Of a stretch of DNA of 64,000 nucleotides, positions 18,367 to 27,744 are shown piece after piece (the stretch's first letter is position 1; each line of letters opens with the position of its first letter). A model generated the notes under the pieces. The model did no database searches. It was given only the letters and a program-made list of their open reading frames with translations, and was not told where the DNA came from. The DNA lies in contig JACPCS010000140.1 in the NCBI GenBank assembly GCA_016184455.1, forward strand, positions 47,623 through 111,622, in the 5' to 3' direction. Made by a program: the position numbers and the translations under genes. This DNA comes from Acidobacteriota bacterium. GTDB lineage: Bacteria; Acidobacteriota; Vicinamibacteria; Vicinamibacterales; UBA2999.

Positions 18367-18593
18367 TCGCCTTGCGCGAGCAGCTCGAACGGCTGATCGA
18401 TGACCTGGTGACGCGCGGCGTCCGCTACGAGGACGCGCAGCGGGAGTTCGAGAAGCGCTTCATCGCGCACGTGCTGGCCAAGGCCGACGGCAATCTCTGC
18501 AGGGCCGCCGACCTGCTCGGCATGCACCGCAACACGCTGAGCCGCAAGCTCACCGAGCATCACCTGAGGAACGGCGCCAAGCCGTTCCGGTAG
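18363..18593 (+). CDS. Fis-family helix-turn-helix protein
   Basis: This 76-residue protein has the C-terminal Fis/NtrC-type DNA-binding motif CRAADLLGMHRNTLSRKL (around residues 49-66), preceded by a helical N-terminal half. It is a free-standing Fis-like domain without AAA+ or receiver parts. The GTG start overlaps the purC stop by four bases, so it is translated with purC. Such small proteins may act as nucleoid or local transcription factors; no target is visible. Confidence 0.82.
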   Translation: MIALREQLERLIDDLVTRGVRYEDAQREFEKRFIAHVLAKADGNLCRAADLLGMHRNTLSRKLTEHHLRNGAKPFR

Positions 18594-18685
18594 ACAGAGC
18601 GGCGATCCGCCTGAAGCCCCGGCTGGCCGACTCGTCCGCCGAAGCGCCGAGCGCGGAGGCGGAAGTGCGAGCGCGCGAATGCCGC

Positions 18686-18715
18686 TTGACACCGTTTTTT
18701 CATGCCCAATAGAAT
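18686..18715 (+). promoter_or_regulatory. Housekeeping-type promoter of groESL
   Basis: TTGACA at 18686-18691 and TAGAAT at 18710-18715 are separated by 18 bases. This is one of the few near-consensus sigma-70 promoters visible in the window and lies about 115 bases before groES. Confidence 0.75.
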
Positions 18716-18741
18716 TAGCAGTTGGCTTGGGCGACTGCTAA
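18715..18741 (+). promoter_or_regulatory. CIRCE-like operator of groESL (HrcA site)
   Basis: The arms TTAGCAGTT (18715-18723) and GACTGCTAA (18733-18741) are separated by exactly nine bases, the 9-9-9 layout of CIRCE; consensus arms are TTAGCACTC/GAGTGCTAA. The element starts at the last base of the -10 box, where HrcA would block polymerase. The arms differ from consensus at symmetric positions, so pairing is largely kept. Confidence 0.8.
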
Positions 18742-18780
18742 CGGCCTTTGCGGGCGTCGCCCCCGCATCCACTGAGATCC

Positions 18781-18808
18781 AAGGTAGGCGGAGGCCTTCA
18801 GGCCTCCG
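18781..18808 (+). repeat. Hairpin in the groES leader
   Basis: GGCGGAGGCC and GGCCTCCGC arms flank a short TTCA loop, preceded by GTAG. It lies in the transcribed leader 22 bases before groES and is a member of the GTAGG-palindrome family found also at 19125 and 20821. It could affect groES mRNA stability or translation. Confidence 0.7.
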
Positions 18809-18829
18809 CAGTTGTTGGAGTCGACACAG

Positions 18830-19126
18830 ATGAAAGTCAGACCGCTACACGACCGCATCATTGTCCAGCGCCTCGAGGAGGGCGAGCAGAAGGTCGGCGG
18901 GATCATCATCCCCGATACCGCCAAGGAAAAGCCGCAGCAGGGCAAGGTGATCGCCGTCGGGCAGGGCAAGGTCCGCGACGACGGCACGCGGCAGCCGCTC
19001 GACGTCAAGGATGGCGACACCATCCTCTTCGGGAAGTACTCGGGCCAGGAGATCAAGATCGACGGCGCGGAGTACCTCATCATGCGTGAGGACGAGGTGC
19101 TGGCCGTCCTCGACAGCACGAAGTAG
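18830..19126 (+). CDS. groES: Co-chaperonin GroES
   Basis: GroES caps the GroEL cavity during protein folding in the cytoplasm. The 98 residues show [19 protein letters not shown], the mobile-loop segment [18 protein letters not shown] and the roof/base region typical of the family. The ATG at 18830 is the conserved start; the frame is open upstream but has no homology. It is co-transcribed with groEL 42 bases downstream, under the CIRCE-like site, so heat induction through HrcA is likely. Confidence 0.97.
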   Translation: MKVRPLHDRIIVQRLEEGEQKVGGIIIPDTAKEKPQQGKVIAVGQGKVRDDGTRQPLDVKDGDTILFGKYSGQEIKIDGAEYLIMREDEVLAVLDSTK

Positions 19127-20791
<1,665 letters not shown>

Positions 20792-20794
<3 letters not shown>

Positions 20795-20820
20795 GCCCCA
20801 GGCCCCAGGCCTCAGGCACG
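20792..20820. repeat. Period-7 array (AGGCCCC type) at the groEL 3' end
   Basis: Units TAGGCCC, CAGGCCC, CAGGCCT and CAGGCAC follow one another with an exact 7-base period. The groEL stop codon is the first triplet of the first unit. Confidence 0.8.
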
Positions 20821-20823
20821 TAG

Positions 20824-20866
20824 GGCGGGTCCCGCGGCGGTATCGAGCCGCGGACCCGCCTTTTCT
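20824..20866 (+). terminator. Rho-independent terminator of groESL
   Basis: GGCGGGTCCCGCGGC pairs with GCCGCGGACCCGCC around a GGTATCGA loop with one mismatch or bulge, and TTTTCT follows. The stem is a copy of the GTAGGGCGGGTC palindrome family used here as a terminator. A second perfect hairpin (GTCCGGCTCGAGCCGGAC, 20878-20895) follows before the next gene. Confidence 0.85.
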
Positions 20867-20909
20867 GTGTACGTGGCGTCCGGCTCGAGCCGGACCTATA
20901 ATCCGCCGC

Positions 20910-21809
20910 ATGTTGAAGAAGCCTGCCGCCGCCGTATCCATCCTGGCCTTGCTCGGCGTTGCCGCCATCACGGCGCAGACGTTCAAGGAACCGCCCGTCA
21001 CCAACGAGGCATGGACGCGACCGTTTCCCGGACTCCGGATCGTCGGCAACGTCTACTACGTCGGCACCTACGACCTGTCGTCGTATCTCATCACGACCGA
21101 TCAGGGACACATGCTGATCAACACCGGCGTGGGAAGCTCCGTCCCGATGATCCGATCGAATATCGAGTCGCTCGGGTTCCGGTTCGCCGACATCAAGCTG
21201 CTGCTGGCGACGCACGGCCACTGGGACCACGTCGGCGGGATGGCGGCGATCAAACGCCTGACGGGCGCGCGCATGCTGATGCACGAGGCCGACGTCCCCG
21301 TGCTCGAGGACGGCGGCAATTCCGATTTCCGGTTCTTCCCGAAGGGGCGCGGCACGGTGTACGAGCCGGTGAAGATCGACCAGCGGCTCAAGGACGGCGA
21401 CAAGGTCCGGCTGGGCTCGACCGAGCTGACGGCCCACCATCATCCGGGCCACACCAAGGGCGCGACCAGCTTCACCTTCACCGTGCGCGAGGGCGGGCGC
21501 GACTACCGCGTCGGCATCATCAACACGGCCGGCATCAACGAGGGCGTCCAGCTCCTCAAGTCCCCAGGCTATCCGACCATCGTCGAGGACTACGCGCGCA
21601 CGGTCGCGCGGCAGAAGCAGATGACGATCGACGTCTTCCTGTCGTCACACGCGGGGCAGTTCCGCCTGCACGAGAAGTACAAGCCGGAAGATGCCTATAA
21701 CCCGTCCCGGTTCGTGGATCCCGAGGGATTCCGCGCGGCGGTCGAGCGAACCGAGAAGAACTATCTGGAGCAGCTGCAGAAAGAGCGACAGGGGCCGTCG
21801 TCGCGGTAG
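20910..21809 (+). CDS. Exported subclass B3-like metallo-beta-lactamase homologue
   Basis: This 299-residue protein has an N-terminal signal sequence (AVSILALLGVAAITAQ). All zinc ligands of the B3 pattern are present: THGHWDHVGG (HxHxDH), the histidine in HHPGHTKG, and FLSSHAGQF for the last histidine. Segments TTDQGHMLINTG, SVPMIRSNIESLGF and PVLEDGGNSDFRF are also B3-like. The strict B3 neighbour sequence TPGHTKGCTTW is altered to HPGHTKGATSF. It may hydrolyse beta-lactams or another cyclic substrate in the periplasm; family membership is firm, activity is not. It stands alone after the groEL terminator. Confidence 0.85.
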   Translation: MLKKPAAAVSILALLGVAAITAQTFKEPPVTNEAWTRPFPGLRIVGNVYYVGTYDLSSYLITTDQGHMLINTGVGSSVPMIRSNIESLGFRFADIKLLLATHGHWDHVGGMAAIKRLTGARMLMHEADVPVLEDGGNSDFRFFPKGRGTVYEPVKIDQRLKDGDKVRLGSTELTAHHHPGHTKGATSFTFTVREGGRDYRVGIINTAGINEGVQLLKSPGYPTIVEDYARTVARQKQMTIDVFLSSHAGQFRLHEKYKPEDAYNPSRFVDPEGFRAAVERTEKNYLEQLQKERQGPSSR

Positions 21810-21810
21810 C

Positions 21811-22227
21811 TCACTCCCCCACGATCTGCACGACGACCTCACGCCGCCGCGGCCGCGTGTCGAGCTCGAGCAGCATCAGCTGCTGCCACGCGCCGAGCGT
21901 CAGCGCGCCATCGACGAACGGGACCGTCACGGACGGCCCCAGCAGCGCCGCCCGCACGTGGCTCGATCCGTTGTCGTCGCCCCAGCGCAGGTGGTGCTGA
22001 TAGTCGGCGTCGCGGGGCGCGAGCCGCTCGAGCACGCGGTTCAGATCCGCAATCGCGCCGGGCTCGAACTCGATCGTCGTAATGCCCGCGGTCGACCCGA
22101 TCACGAAGACCGTCGCGGTCCCCGATCGTGCGTTCGAGGCGGAGACCGCCGCCGCCACCTTCTCGGTGATGTCCTTCGCGTCGCCCTGCCCCTTCGTCGA
22201 GATCACGAACTTCTGCGTCGCCACCAT
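21811..22227 (-). CDS. YjbQ / UPF0047 family protein
   Basis: This 138-residue protein is of the secondary-thiamine-phosphate-synthase-enzyme family. The conserved core is GTATVFVIGSTAGITTIEFEP, then DYQHHLRWGDDNGSSHVRAALLG with the histidine cluster, then LTLGAWQQLMLLELDTRPRRREV. Family members show weak thiamine-phosphate synthase activity, but their real role is unsettled. The ATG at 22227 fits the usual start. Its stop lies two bases from the convergent metallo-beta-lactamase gene. Confidence 0.9.
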   Translation of the reverse strand: MVATQKFVISTKGQGDAKDITEKVAAAVSASNARSGTATVFVIGSTAGITTIEFEPGAIADLNRVLERLAPRDADYQHHLRWGDDNGSSHVRAALLGPSVTVPFVDGALTLGAWQQLMLLELDTRPRRREVVVQIVGE

Positions 22228-22253
22228 GGCCGCAGCATAGATCGACGCAGGGG

Positions 22254-22285
22254 TACGTCGTGTCCGGCGTCAGCCGGACCCTACG
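22254..22285. repeat. Palindrome between the YjbQ and VOC genes
   Basis: GTCCGGCGTCAGCCGGAC is an inverted repeat flanked by GTACGTCGT and CCTACG. It matches the hairpin at 20878 and is a shorter relative of the GTAGGGCGGGTC family. It fills most of the 59-base gap. Confidence 0.7.
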
Positions 22286-22286
22286 C

Positions 22287-22775
22287 TCAGTTCCACTTCT
22301 GGATCGACTGGTAGTGCTGCGACTCCGGCACCAGCTCGGCAAGCTCGATGCGGATCATGTTGGGATCGGTGATGTTCGACAGCACCGCCTTCGTCGGGCT
22401 GACGCGGCTGTCCGACACGTTGACGCCGCGCTTCTTGAACATGTCGATCACCGGCTGCATCTTCTCGACCTGGATGCCCAGGTGATTGATCATCGCGGGC
22501 GCACCCGGCTTGCCCGGCTGCAGCTCGACGAACGTGTTGCGGGTGATGTGCACGTACACGAGGCGGGGCTGCCCCTGCTCGTCGAGGCTGCGGAACGCCT
22601 CGGGGAAACCCAGCGTCTTCGTGTAATAGGTGACTGCCTCGTTCAGGTTCGGAACGGCAACCCCGACGTGATTCAGACCGATCAGACCCCGGTTCGGGGT
22701 CATGTTCTGGGCCGCAAGGGCCTGCATGGTCACGCCGACCGTGAGGCCCACGACGAACAGCATGCAACCGCGCAT
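22287..22775 (-). CDS. Exported VOC (glyoxalase/dioxygenase fold) protein
   Basis: This 162-residue protein has a signal peptide (MLFVVGLTVGVTMQALAAQ) and one vicinal-oxygen-chelate domain. Beta-alpha modules start at GLNHVGVAVPNLNEAVTYY and INHLGIQVEKMQPVIDMF; the histidine in LNHVGV, the glutamate in TFVELQPG and later carboxylates are candidate metal ligands. Substrate is unknown, and an extracytoplasmic VOC protein is less common. A GGAG eight bases before the ATG at 22775 supports the start. Confidence 0.83.
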   Translation of the reverse strand: MRGCMLFVVGLTVGVTMQALAAQNMTPNRGLIGLNHVGVAVPNLNEAVTYYTKTLGFPEAFRSLDEQGQPRLVYVHITRNTFVELQPGKPGAPAMINHLGIQVEKMQPVIDMFKKRGVNVSDSRVSPTKAVLSNITDPNMIRIELAELVPESQHYQSIQKWN

Positions 22776-22850
22776 AGACGCTCCTTTGCGAGAAAGCGGT
22801 ACGTGCGGCCGATTCTAGCACCCCGGCGCGCAATACTCCGCACGCGGGGA

Positions 22851-23732
22851 CTATCGGAGCGTAAAGGTGAGCTCGATGGTGACGAGGACGGCCACCGGCT
22901 CGCCGAAGCGCGTGCCGGGCACGAACCGCCACTGCTTGGCCGCCTTGACGGCTTCGGCATCGAGGCCGAACGTCGGGTCCAGGGACTTGACCACGTCGAC
23001 GCGGCCCACGCTGCCGTCGGGAAGGATGATGCATTCGAGGAGCACCGTGCCCTGAATCTTGGCGCGCATCGCATCGGCGGTGTACTGCGGCTTCACCTCG
23101 CGAACCAGGCGCGGGTTCACGACGCCGCTGCCCGGCCGGTAGACGCCGCCGCCGGTGCCGCCGCCGCTCCCCTGCCCGAGCCCGGAGCCCTGGCCCGATC
23201 CGGCGCCCGTGCCGCGGCCGGATCCGGTCGACTGCGACGACACGTCGCCCGACTCGAGCACCCCGACCGACGCCTCCTGCGCGGCGGCCATCGTCTGCGC
23301 GGGAATGGTCAGCTGCTCGATGGGTGCCTCCTCAGGGTTGGGCGGTTCCGGAACAGGTTCCGGTTTCGGCGTCGGAACAGAAATTTCCTGCTTGCCGGGC
23401 AGCTCGGCCGGCTTCGGCGGCTCCGGCCGCTGATTGCCGCCGCCACCGCCACCACCGGGACCGGGCTCGGCCAGCCAGACGATCTGGCGCGGCAGTGAAT
23501 CCGGAAGGATCGCCTCCCGGATGGGATCGGGAACGACCCAGAGGATGACGGCCCAGAGGCCGATGAAGGCGGCGTGGCCGATGATCGACGCGCCGACCGC
23601 GCTCACGCGCCGCCGTTCCGGCTCCTCGAACTGGAAGCGCACCTCGACTGCACGACCCTGATCGAGTCGCAGTCTCAGATGACCGGGAGCGGCCATCTCG
23701 TCAAATGACTGGCGCGTCTGCTGTGCTGACAT
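22851..23732 (-). CDS. TonB family protein
   Basis: This 293-residue protein has one N-terminal membrane helix near residues 45-65 (VGASIIGHAAFIGLWAVILW), a long periplasmic Pro/Gly/Ser-rich spacer with a GGGGGGG run and PKPEPVPEPP, and a C-terminal TonB fold beginning LVREVKPQYTADAMRAKIQG. TonB proteins pass proton-motive energy to outer-membrane receptors; no ExbB/ExbD or receptor gene is next to it. About 50 residues precede the membrane helix, unlike classical TonB. Confidence 0.87.
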   Translation of the reverse strand: MSAQQTRQSFDEMAAPGHLRLRLDQGRAVEVRFQFEEPERRRVSAVGASIIGHAAFIGLWAVILWVVPDPIREAILPDSLPRQIVWLAEPGPGGGGGGGNQRPEPPKPAELPGKQEISVPTPKPEPVPEPPNPEEAPIEQLTIPAQTMAAAQEASVGVLESGDVSSQSTGSGRGTGAGSGQGSGLGQGSGGGTGGGVYRPGSGVVNPRLVREVKPQYTADAMRAKIQGTVLLECIILPDGSVGRVDVVKSLDPTFGLDAEAVKAAKQWRFVPGTRFGEPVAVLVTIELTFTLR

Positions 23733-23832
23733 CCCCGTTCGCGAGCGCGACGGCTAGGCCGCCGAACAGGACAGATTCATTCTCGCCGACCGGAACCTGG
23801 CCCGCAACTGGTACTCCAGGCAGCTGCCTAGG

Positions 23833-24342
23833 TCAATCCTGCCAAGTCCCGACGGCCAGACGCCGGCCGCCGGCACGCACGAGCACGTCCTGTACCTTTT
23901 CGACGTCCGACGGCGTCACATGGGCGCCGACGAGGAACGCGCCGCCGCGAATCTGCGCTTCCCATTCGTGCGCCTCCGCGCGTGGAAGCCCGGCATGCTC
24001 CAGCGCGCGACCCAGGCCGCCCGCCAGGTGCCCGGCCGCCTCGCCAAGCCCGGCCGCCAGCGGGCCGTCCGCCACGATCGGACCGATGCCCGGCATGACG
24101 AGCGCGATCGCGGCGAGCAGATGCGCGCCGAGCTCGCCGACTTGCGAGGCGGGATTTGAATCTTCCAGCTCCGACCCCGGGGATGCGTCAGAGGCGCGCG
24201 CAACGACGCCTTCCTCGTCGTGGCTGCGCGCGACAATCGACACGCGTTTCGGCGCCACGCCGAGGGCGCGCAGCGCACGCGCCGCCTCGGCGGCCGCGGC
24301 CGCATCACCGAACAGGGCCAGGACGACAGGATGCCGGCTCAC
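23833..24342 (-). CDS. Putative general-stress-type protein with hydrophobic centre
   Basis: This 169-residue protein begins VVLALFGDAAAAAEAARALR, a ferredoxin-like beta-alpha unit seen in general stress protein 17M/DUF1269 relatives. An acidic linker, a glycine/alanine-rich hydrophobic hairpin (AAIALVMPGIGPIVADGPLA) and a C-terminal alpha/beta unit ending VLVRAGGRRLAVG follow. Function is unknown; the hydrophobic part may insert in the membrane. The GTG at 24342 overlaps the VWA-protein stop as GTGA, so the two are coupled. The 100 bases after TonB hold no recognised element. Confidence 0.68.
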   Translation of the reverse strand: MSRHPVVLALFGDAAAAAEAARALRALGVAPKRVSIVARSHDEEGVVARASDASPGSELEDSNPASQVGELGAHLLAAIALVMPGIGPIVADGPLAAGLGEAAGHLAGGLGRALEHAGLPRAEAHEWEAQIRGGAFLVGAHVTPSDVEKVQDVLVRAGGRRLAVGTWQD

Positions 24343-25208
24343 GTCATGTACCCGTCGCGAGCGCGCACGCGGACCCCGGGGCGCTTGACCACGACGCGGA
24401 TCGACCGCCACTCGTGCGTGTTGGGATCGATCGCGGAGGCAGGTGCGTAGCCGAGCAGGTACTGATAGCGCAGTTCGCGCGCCACCTCGCCGAGCGTCTT
24501 CTCGAGATCGCGAATCTCGCGCAGCAGGAACGACCGGCCGCCCGTCACCACCGCGAGCTCGGCCAGCAGCGGCGGCCGGGTGCGGCCGATTGCGATCGGG
24601 TAGATCAGCGCGTTGCTGCGCCGCGCGCGCTCGAGCACTTCGGCCGCGGTCGCGCGGCTGTAGCGGTCCTCGCCGTCGGAAAACACCACGAGCGCCTGCC
24701 GCCCCGGCTCCGGCTCCAGCCGATCCAGTGCCGCGATCATCGCGTCATGGAGCGCGGTAGTGCTCCAGGGATCGAGCGCCGCAATCGCACGTTCCTGATT
24801 GACGCGATCCATGGTGAGCGGCGCGATGACGTCCGTTTCGCTGCTGATGGCGACGACCATCGAGCGGTCCGCCGGCTTCAGCGCGCGCAGAAACGCCTGC
24901 GACGCCTGCTTCGCCAGCCGCAGCCGCTCGCCCGCCATGCTCCAGCTTCGATCGACGCCGAGCGCGACCGTCAGTGGGAACTCGCCGGCGGCGAACGCCG
25001 AAATCTCCTGCAGCTGATTGTTTTCGTAGACCTCGAAGTCCTCGCGCCGGAGACCGGTCGCGAGCTGCCCCTTCTGGTCGGTGAGGGTCGCGTAGACCTC
25101 CACGAGCTGGACCTGCGACGAAAATTGCGCAGGACCCCCTTCTTGCTGCGCCCCCAAGGCCGCAACGGCGGCAACGGCCAGCGTGGTCGACGTGAGGAGC
25201 CTCACCAT
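24339..25208 (-). CDS. Exported VWFA-related domain protein
   Basis: This 289-residue protein has a signal peptide (LLTSTTLAVAAVAALGAQ) and a von Willebrand factor A domain of the type common in Acidobacteriota (VWFA-related, TIGR03436-like). The upstream beta module has LVEVYATLTDQKGQLATGL and DFEVYENNQLQEI. The MIDAS motif is DRSWSM (DxSxS), with the later VVFSDGEDRYSR. It probably binds metal and protein partners outside the cytoplasm. The ATG at 25208 begins the signal peptide. Confidence 0.86.
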   Translation of the reverse strand: MVRLLTSTTLAVAAVAALGAQQEGGPAQFSSQVQLVEVYATLTDQKGQLATGLRREDFEVYENNQLQEISAFAAGEFPLTVALGVDRSWSMAGERLRLAKQASQAFLRALKPADRSMVVAISSETDVIAPLTMDRVNQERAIAALDPWSTTALHDAMIAALDRLEPEPGRQALVVFSDGEDRYSRATAAEVLERARRSNALIYPIAIGRTRPPLLAELAVVTGGRSFLLREIRDLEKTLGEVARELRYQYLLGYAPASAIDPNTHEWRSIRVVVKRPGVRVRARDGYMT

Positions 25209-25244
25209 GAGTGCAGTTGAGATCCCATGGTACAATTGCAACGT

Positions 25245-25397
25245 ATGGGCCGCATCGGAATTCCGGAGCTCCTCATCATCCTCGCGATCATCATTCTGAT
25301 CTTCGGGGCGAACCGTCTGCCGGAGATCGGGCGCGGGATCGGCCGCGGCATCCGGAATTTCAAGGATTCGCTGAAGGAAGGACCCGAGAAGTCCTAA
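25245..25397 (+). CDS. tatA: Sec-independent translocase subunit TatA/E
   Basis: This 50-residue protein was found by direct translation. It has the TatA layout: short N-terminus (MGRIGIPEL), one membrane helix (LIILAIIILIF), the FGANRLPEIGRGIGRGIRNF hinge and amphipathic helix, and a charged tail ending PEKS. It has no tatB or tatC beside it. The stop overlaps the convergent rnr stop by two bases. TACAAT at 25231-25236 may be its -10 box. The window encodes at least one Tat-type substrate (55-57 kb). Confidence 0.92.
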   Translation: MGRIGIPELLIILAIIILIFGANRLPEIGRGIGRGIRNFKDSLKEGPEKS

Positions 25398-27682
25398 CGC
25401 CGGCCCCGCCGGCGCCCCGCGCGCTCGCGCCGTCCGGGCCGCTGGGCGCGGCTGCGCTCGCGCTTGGGCGCCACCTTGCTCCTGATCGGGCGCGCCGGCA
25501 CCTCGCGGCGCACCGCCTCCAGAATCTCCACCAGCCCGAGATCGACCTGCCGCCGCTCCATGTCCACGCGTACGACCTGTACGAGCACCTTGTCACCCAG
25601 ACGGTACACCCGCTTCGTGTTCTCGCCTCGAAGCTGGTGCTGCTGCTCCACGTACCGGTAGTAGTCGTCCGCCATGCTGGAGATGTGGACGAGCCCCTCG
25701 ACGAAGTGCTCGATCAGCTCGACGAAGAGGCCGAACGGTGCGACCCCGGTGATGTAGCCGTGGTACTCGTCGCCGACCTTGTCGGCCATGAAGCGCACCT
25801 TCTTCCACTGCAGGAGCTCGCGTTCGGCCTCGTCGGCCCGCCGCTCCATCTCCGAGGTGTGGCGCGCGACTTCCGGCAGGTCTTCCTCGAGCTCCTCGCG
25901 CCGCGCGTCCGAGATGGCCCCGCGCCGCGACTCGCGAAGCATCCGGTGGACGACGAGATCGGGGTAGCGGCGGATCGGCGAGGTGAAGTGCGTGTAGTGC
26001 TCCGAGGCGAGCCCGAAGTGCCCCAGCGGCGTCGCGTCGTACTTCGCCTTCTGCATCGTCCGCAGCATCAGGGCGGCGATCGGCCGCTCCTCGGGCGTGC
26101 CGCGCATGCGATCGATCAGCTTCTGGAAGTGCTTCGGGCGGAGCGCGTGGCCGTGCGCGGCGAGACTGTAGCCGAGCGTCGTGATGAACGCCTCGAAGTC
26201 CTCGACCTTCTTCGGGTCGGGCGGCTCGTGCACGCGATGGAGCGCCGGGGCGCCGTGCGCGACCAGGTGGGCGGCGACCGTTTCATTGGCGAGGAGCATG
26301 AACTCCTCGATGAGCCGGTGCGCGACGTTCCGCTCGGAGGGGATGATCGCCTCGATCTCGCCGAGCTCCGACAGGATCACCTCCGTCTCGGGCAGGTCGA
26401 AATCGATTGAGCCGCGCCGGCGGCGGCGCGCGTGGAGAATCTCGAACAGCTCGCGCATCAGCTCGAACATCGGCACCAGCTCGATGTAGCGCGCCATGGT
26501 GTCCGGATCGCGGTCGGTCAGCATCGCGTTGACGTCGGTATACGTCATCCGCGCATCGCTGTTGATCACGCCGTCGTGGATCTCGTACCGCACCACCGTG
26601 CCGCGGCGATCCACTTCCATCACGCACGACTGCACGAGCCGATCGACCTGCGGATTGAGGCTGCACAGCCCGGTCGCGAGCTCCGCCGGAAACATGTGCA
26701 CGGCGCGCTCGGGGAAGTAGACGGAGGTGCCGCGCTCGTACGCCTCCTCGTCGAGCGCGCTCCCCTCGCGCACGTAGTGCGAGACGTCCGCGATGTGCAC
26801 GCCAAGCCAGTCGTTCCCGTTCGGCAGCCGCTCGATCGTGATGGCGTCGTCGAAGTCGCGGGCGTGCTCGCCGTCGATCGTCACGGTCGTGACGCGTCGG
26901 AAGTCGGTGCGCCCGCGGAGGTCGCGCTCGCGGACGGCGCCGCCCAGCCGCCGTGCTTCTTCGACCGCCTCCTCGGAGTGCGCATCGGGAATGCTGTGCT
27001 TGCGGATGATGATCTGCGTGTCGACGCCGGGCTCGTCGATCCGTCCCAGGACCTCGACGACATGCCCGATGGGGCCCCGCGTGGCCGTGGGCCAGCGGGT
27101 GATCTCCACGACGACCATGTTGCCCGGCTCGGCCGACGACCACTGCCCCGTCGGCACGTGAATGTCGGTCAGCACGCGGCGGTCGAACGGCACCACGTAG
27201 CCGAGCCCCGCTGCATCGAGCTCGAAGCGCCCGACGACCGTCTCGTTGCTCCGCTGCAGGATGCGGATGATGCGCCCCTCGGGTCCGCGCGCCGTCTGCC
27301 GCTCGACGCGCGCGACGACGCGGTCGCCGTGCATCGCTTCCATCAGATTGCCGGCAGCGACGTACACGTCACGCCTGCCCTGAGCGCCGTCGAAGGGCCT
27401 GCCGTCGCGCTGCGCCAGATGGACGTGCTCGGGAACGACGAAGCCGAACCCGCCTGGACTGGTCTGCAGGCGGCCCGCGACGAGGTCCATCTTTTCGGCG
27501 AGGCCGAACCGGTTGCCGCGGATCTGGAGCAACACCCCTTCGGTCGCGAGGGACTTCAGTTGGCGTGTGAAGCTCGGGCGTTCTTCGCGCGGAATGCGGA
27601 GCAGCTGCACGAGCTCGCGCGCGCTCGCAGGATGATGGACCTTCTCGCGAATGAGATTGAGCAGTTCGTCGCGCGAATGCAT
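25394..27682 (-). CDS. rnr: Ribonuclease R
   Basis: This 3'-5' exoribonuclease of about 762 residues degrades structured RNA. Regions in order are an N-terminal winged helix (SRDELLNLIREKV), cold-shock domains, the RNB catalytic core with the aspartates in ARDFDDAITIERL and SHYVREGSALDEEAYERGTS, HFTSPIRRYPDLVVHR, the S1 domain (GYITGVAPFGLFVELIEHFVEGLV) and a basic Arg/Lys-rich tail. The ATG at 27682 was preferred to a TTG nine bases upstream. An in-frame dispersed palindrome adds PFDGAQGRRD between the first RNA-binding segments (27372-27402). Confidence 0.95.
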   Translation of the reverse strand: MHSRDELLNLIREKVHHPASARELVQLLRIPREERPSFTRQLKSLATEGVLLQIRGNRFGLAEKMDLVAGRLQTSPGGFGFVVPEHVHLAQRDGRPFDGAQGRRDVYVAAGNLMEAMHGDRVVARVERQTARGPEGRIIRILQRSNETVVGRFELDAAGLGYVVPFDRRVLTDIHVPTGQWSSAEPGNMVVVEITRWPTATRGPIGHVVEVLGRIDEPGVDTQIIIRKHSIPDAHSEEAVEEARRLGGAVRERDLRGRTDFRRVTTVTIDGEHARDFDDAITIERLPNGNDWLGVHIADVSHYVREGSALDEEAYERGTSVYFPERAVHMFPAELATGLCSLNPQVDRLVQSCVMEVDRRGTVVRYEIHDGVINSDARMTYTDVNAMLTDRDPDTMARYIELVPMFELMRELFEILHARRRRRGSIDFDLPETEVILSELGEIEAIIPSERNVAHRLIEEFMLLANETVAAHLVAHGAPALHRVHEPPDPKKVEDFEAFITTLGYSLAAHGHALRPKHFQKLIDRMRGTPEERPIAALMLRTMQKAKYDATPLGHFGLASEHYTHFTSPIRRYPDLVVHRMLRESRRGAISDARREELEEDLPEVARHTSEMERRADEAERELLQWKKVRFMADKVGDEYHGYITGVAPFGLFVELIEHFVEGLVHISSMADDYYRYVEQQHQLRGENTKRVYRLGDKVLVQVVRVDMERRQVDLGLVEILEAVRREVPARPIRSKVAPKRERSRAQRPGRRERAGRRRGRR
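27372..27402. repeat. Dispersed palindrome inside rnr
   Basis: The palindrome CCTGAGCGCCGTCGAAGG lies in frame in rnr and encodes the peptide FDGAQG on the coding strand. The same core (CCTTCGACTACGCTCAGGG) is intergenic at about 7690. It falls in a surface-loop region between conserved RNase R segments, so it is probably tolerated. Confidence 0.75.
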
Positions 27683-27689
27683 CGATGTC

Positions 27690-27744
27690 AACTACCAACT
27701 ACCGACTACCAGCTACCGGCTACCGGCTACCGGCTACCGACTAG
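27690..27744. repeat. Period-7 array (ACTACCR type) at the glycerate kinase 3' end
   Basis: Eight units of ACTACCA/ACTACCG/GCTACCG with a 7-base period lie between rnr and the glycerate kinase gene. On the kinase coding strand they read GGTAGYC, and the stop codon at 27727-27729 is one of the TAGs. Confidence 0.85.

Noticed and set aside
27690..27744. CRISPR array
   Set aside because: Units are 7 bases with no spacers; none of the arrays has the repeat-spacer layout and no cas genes are present.
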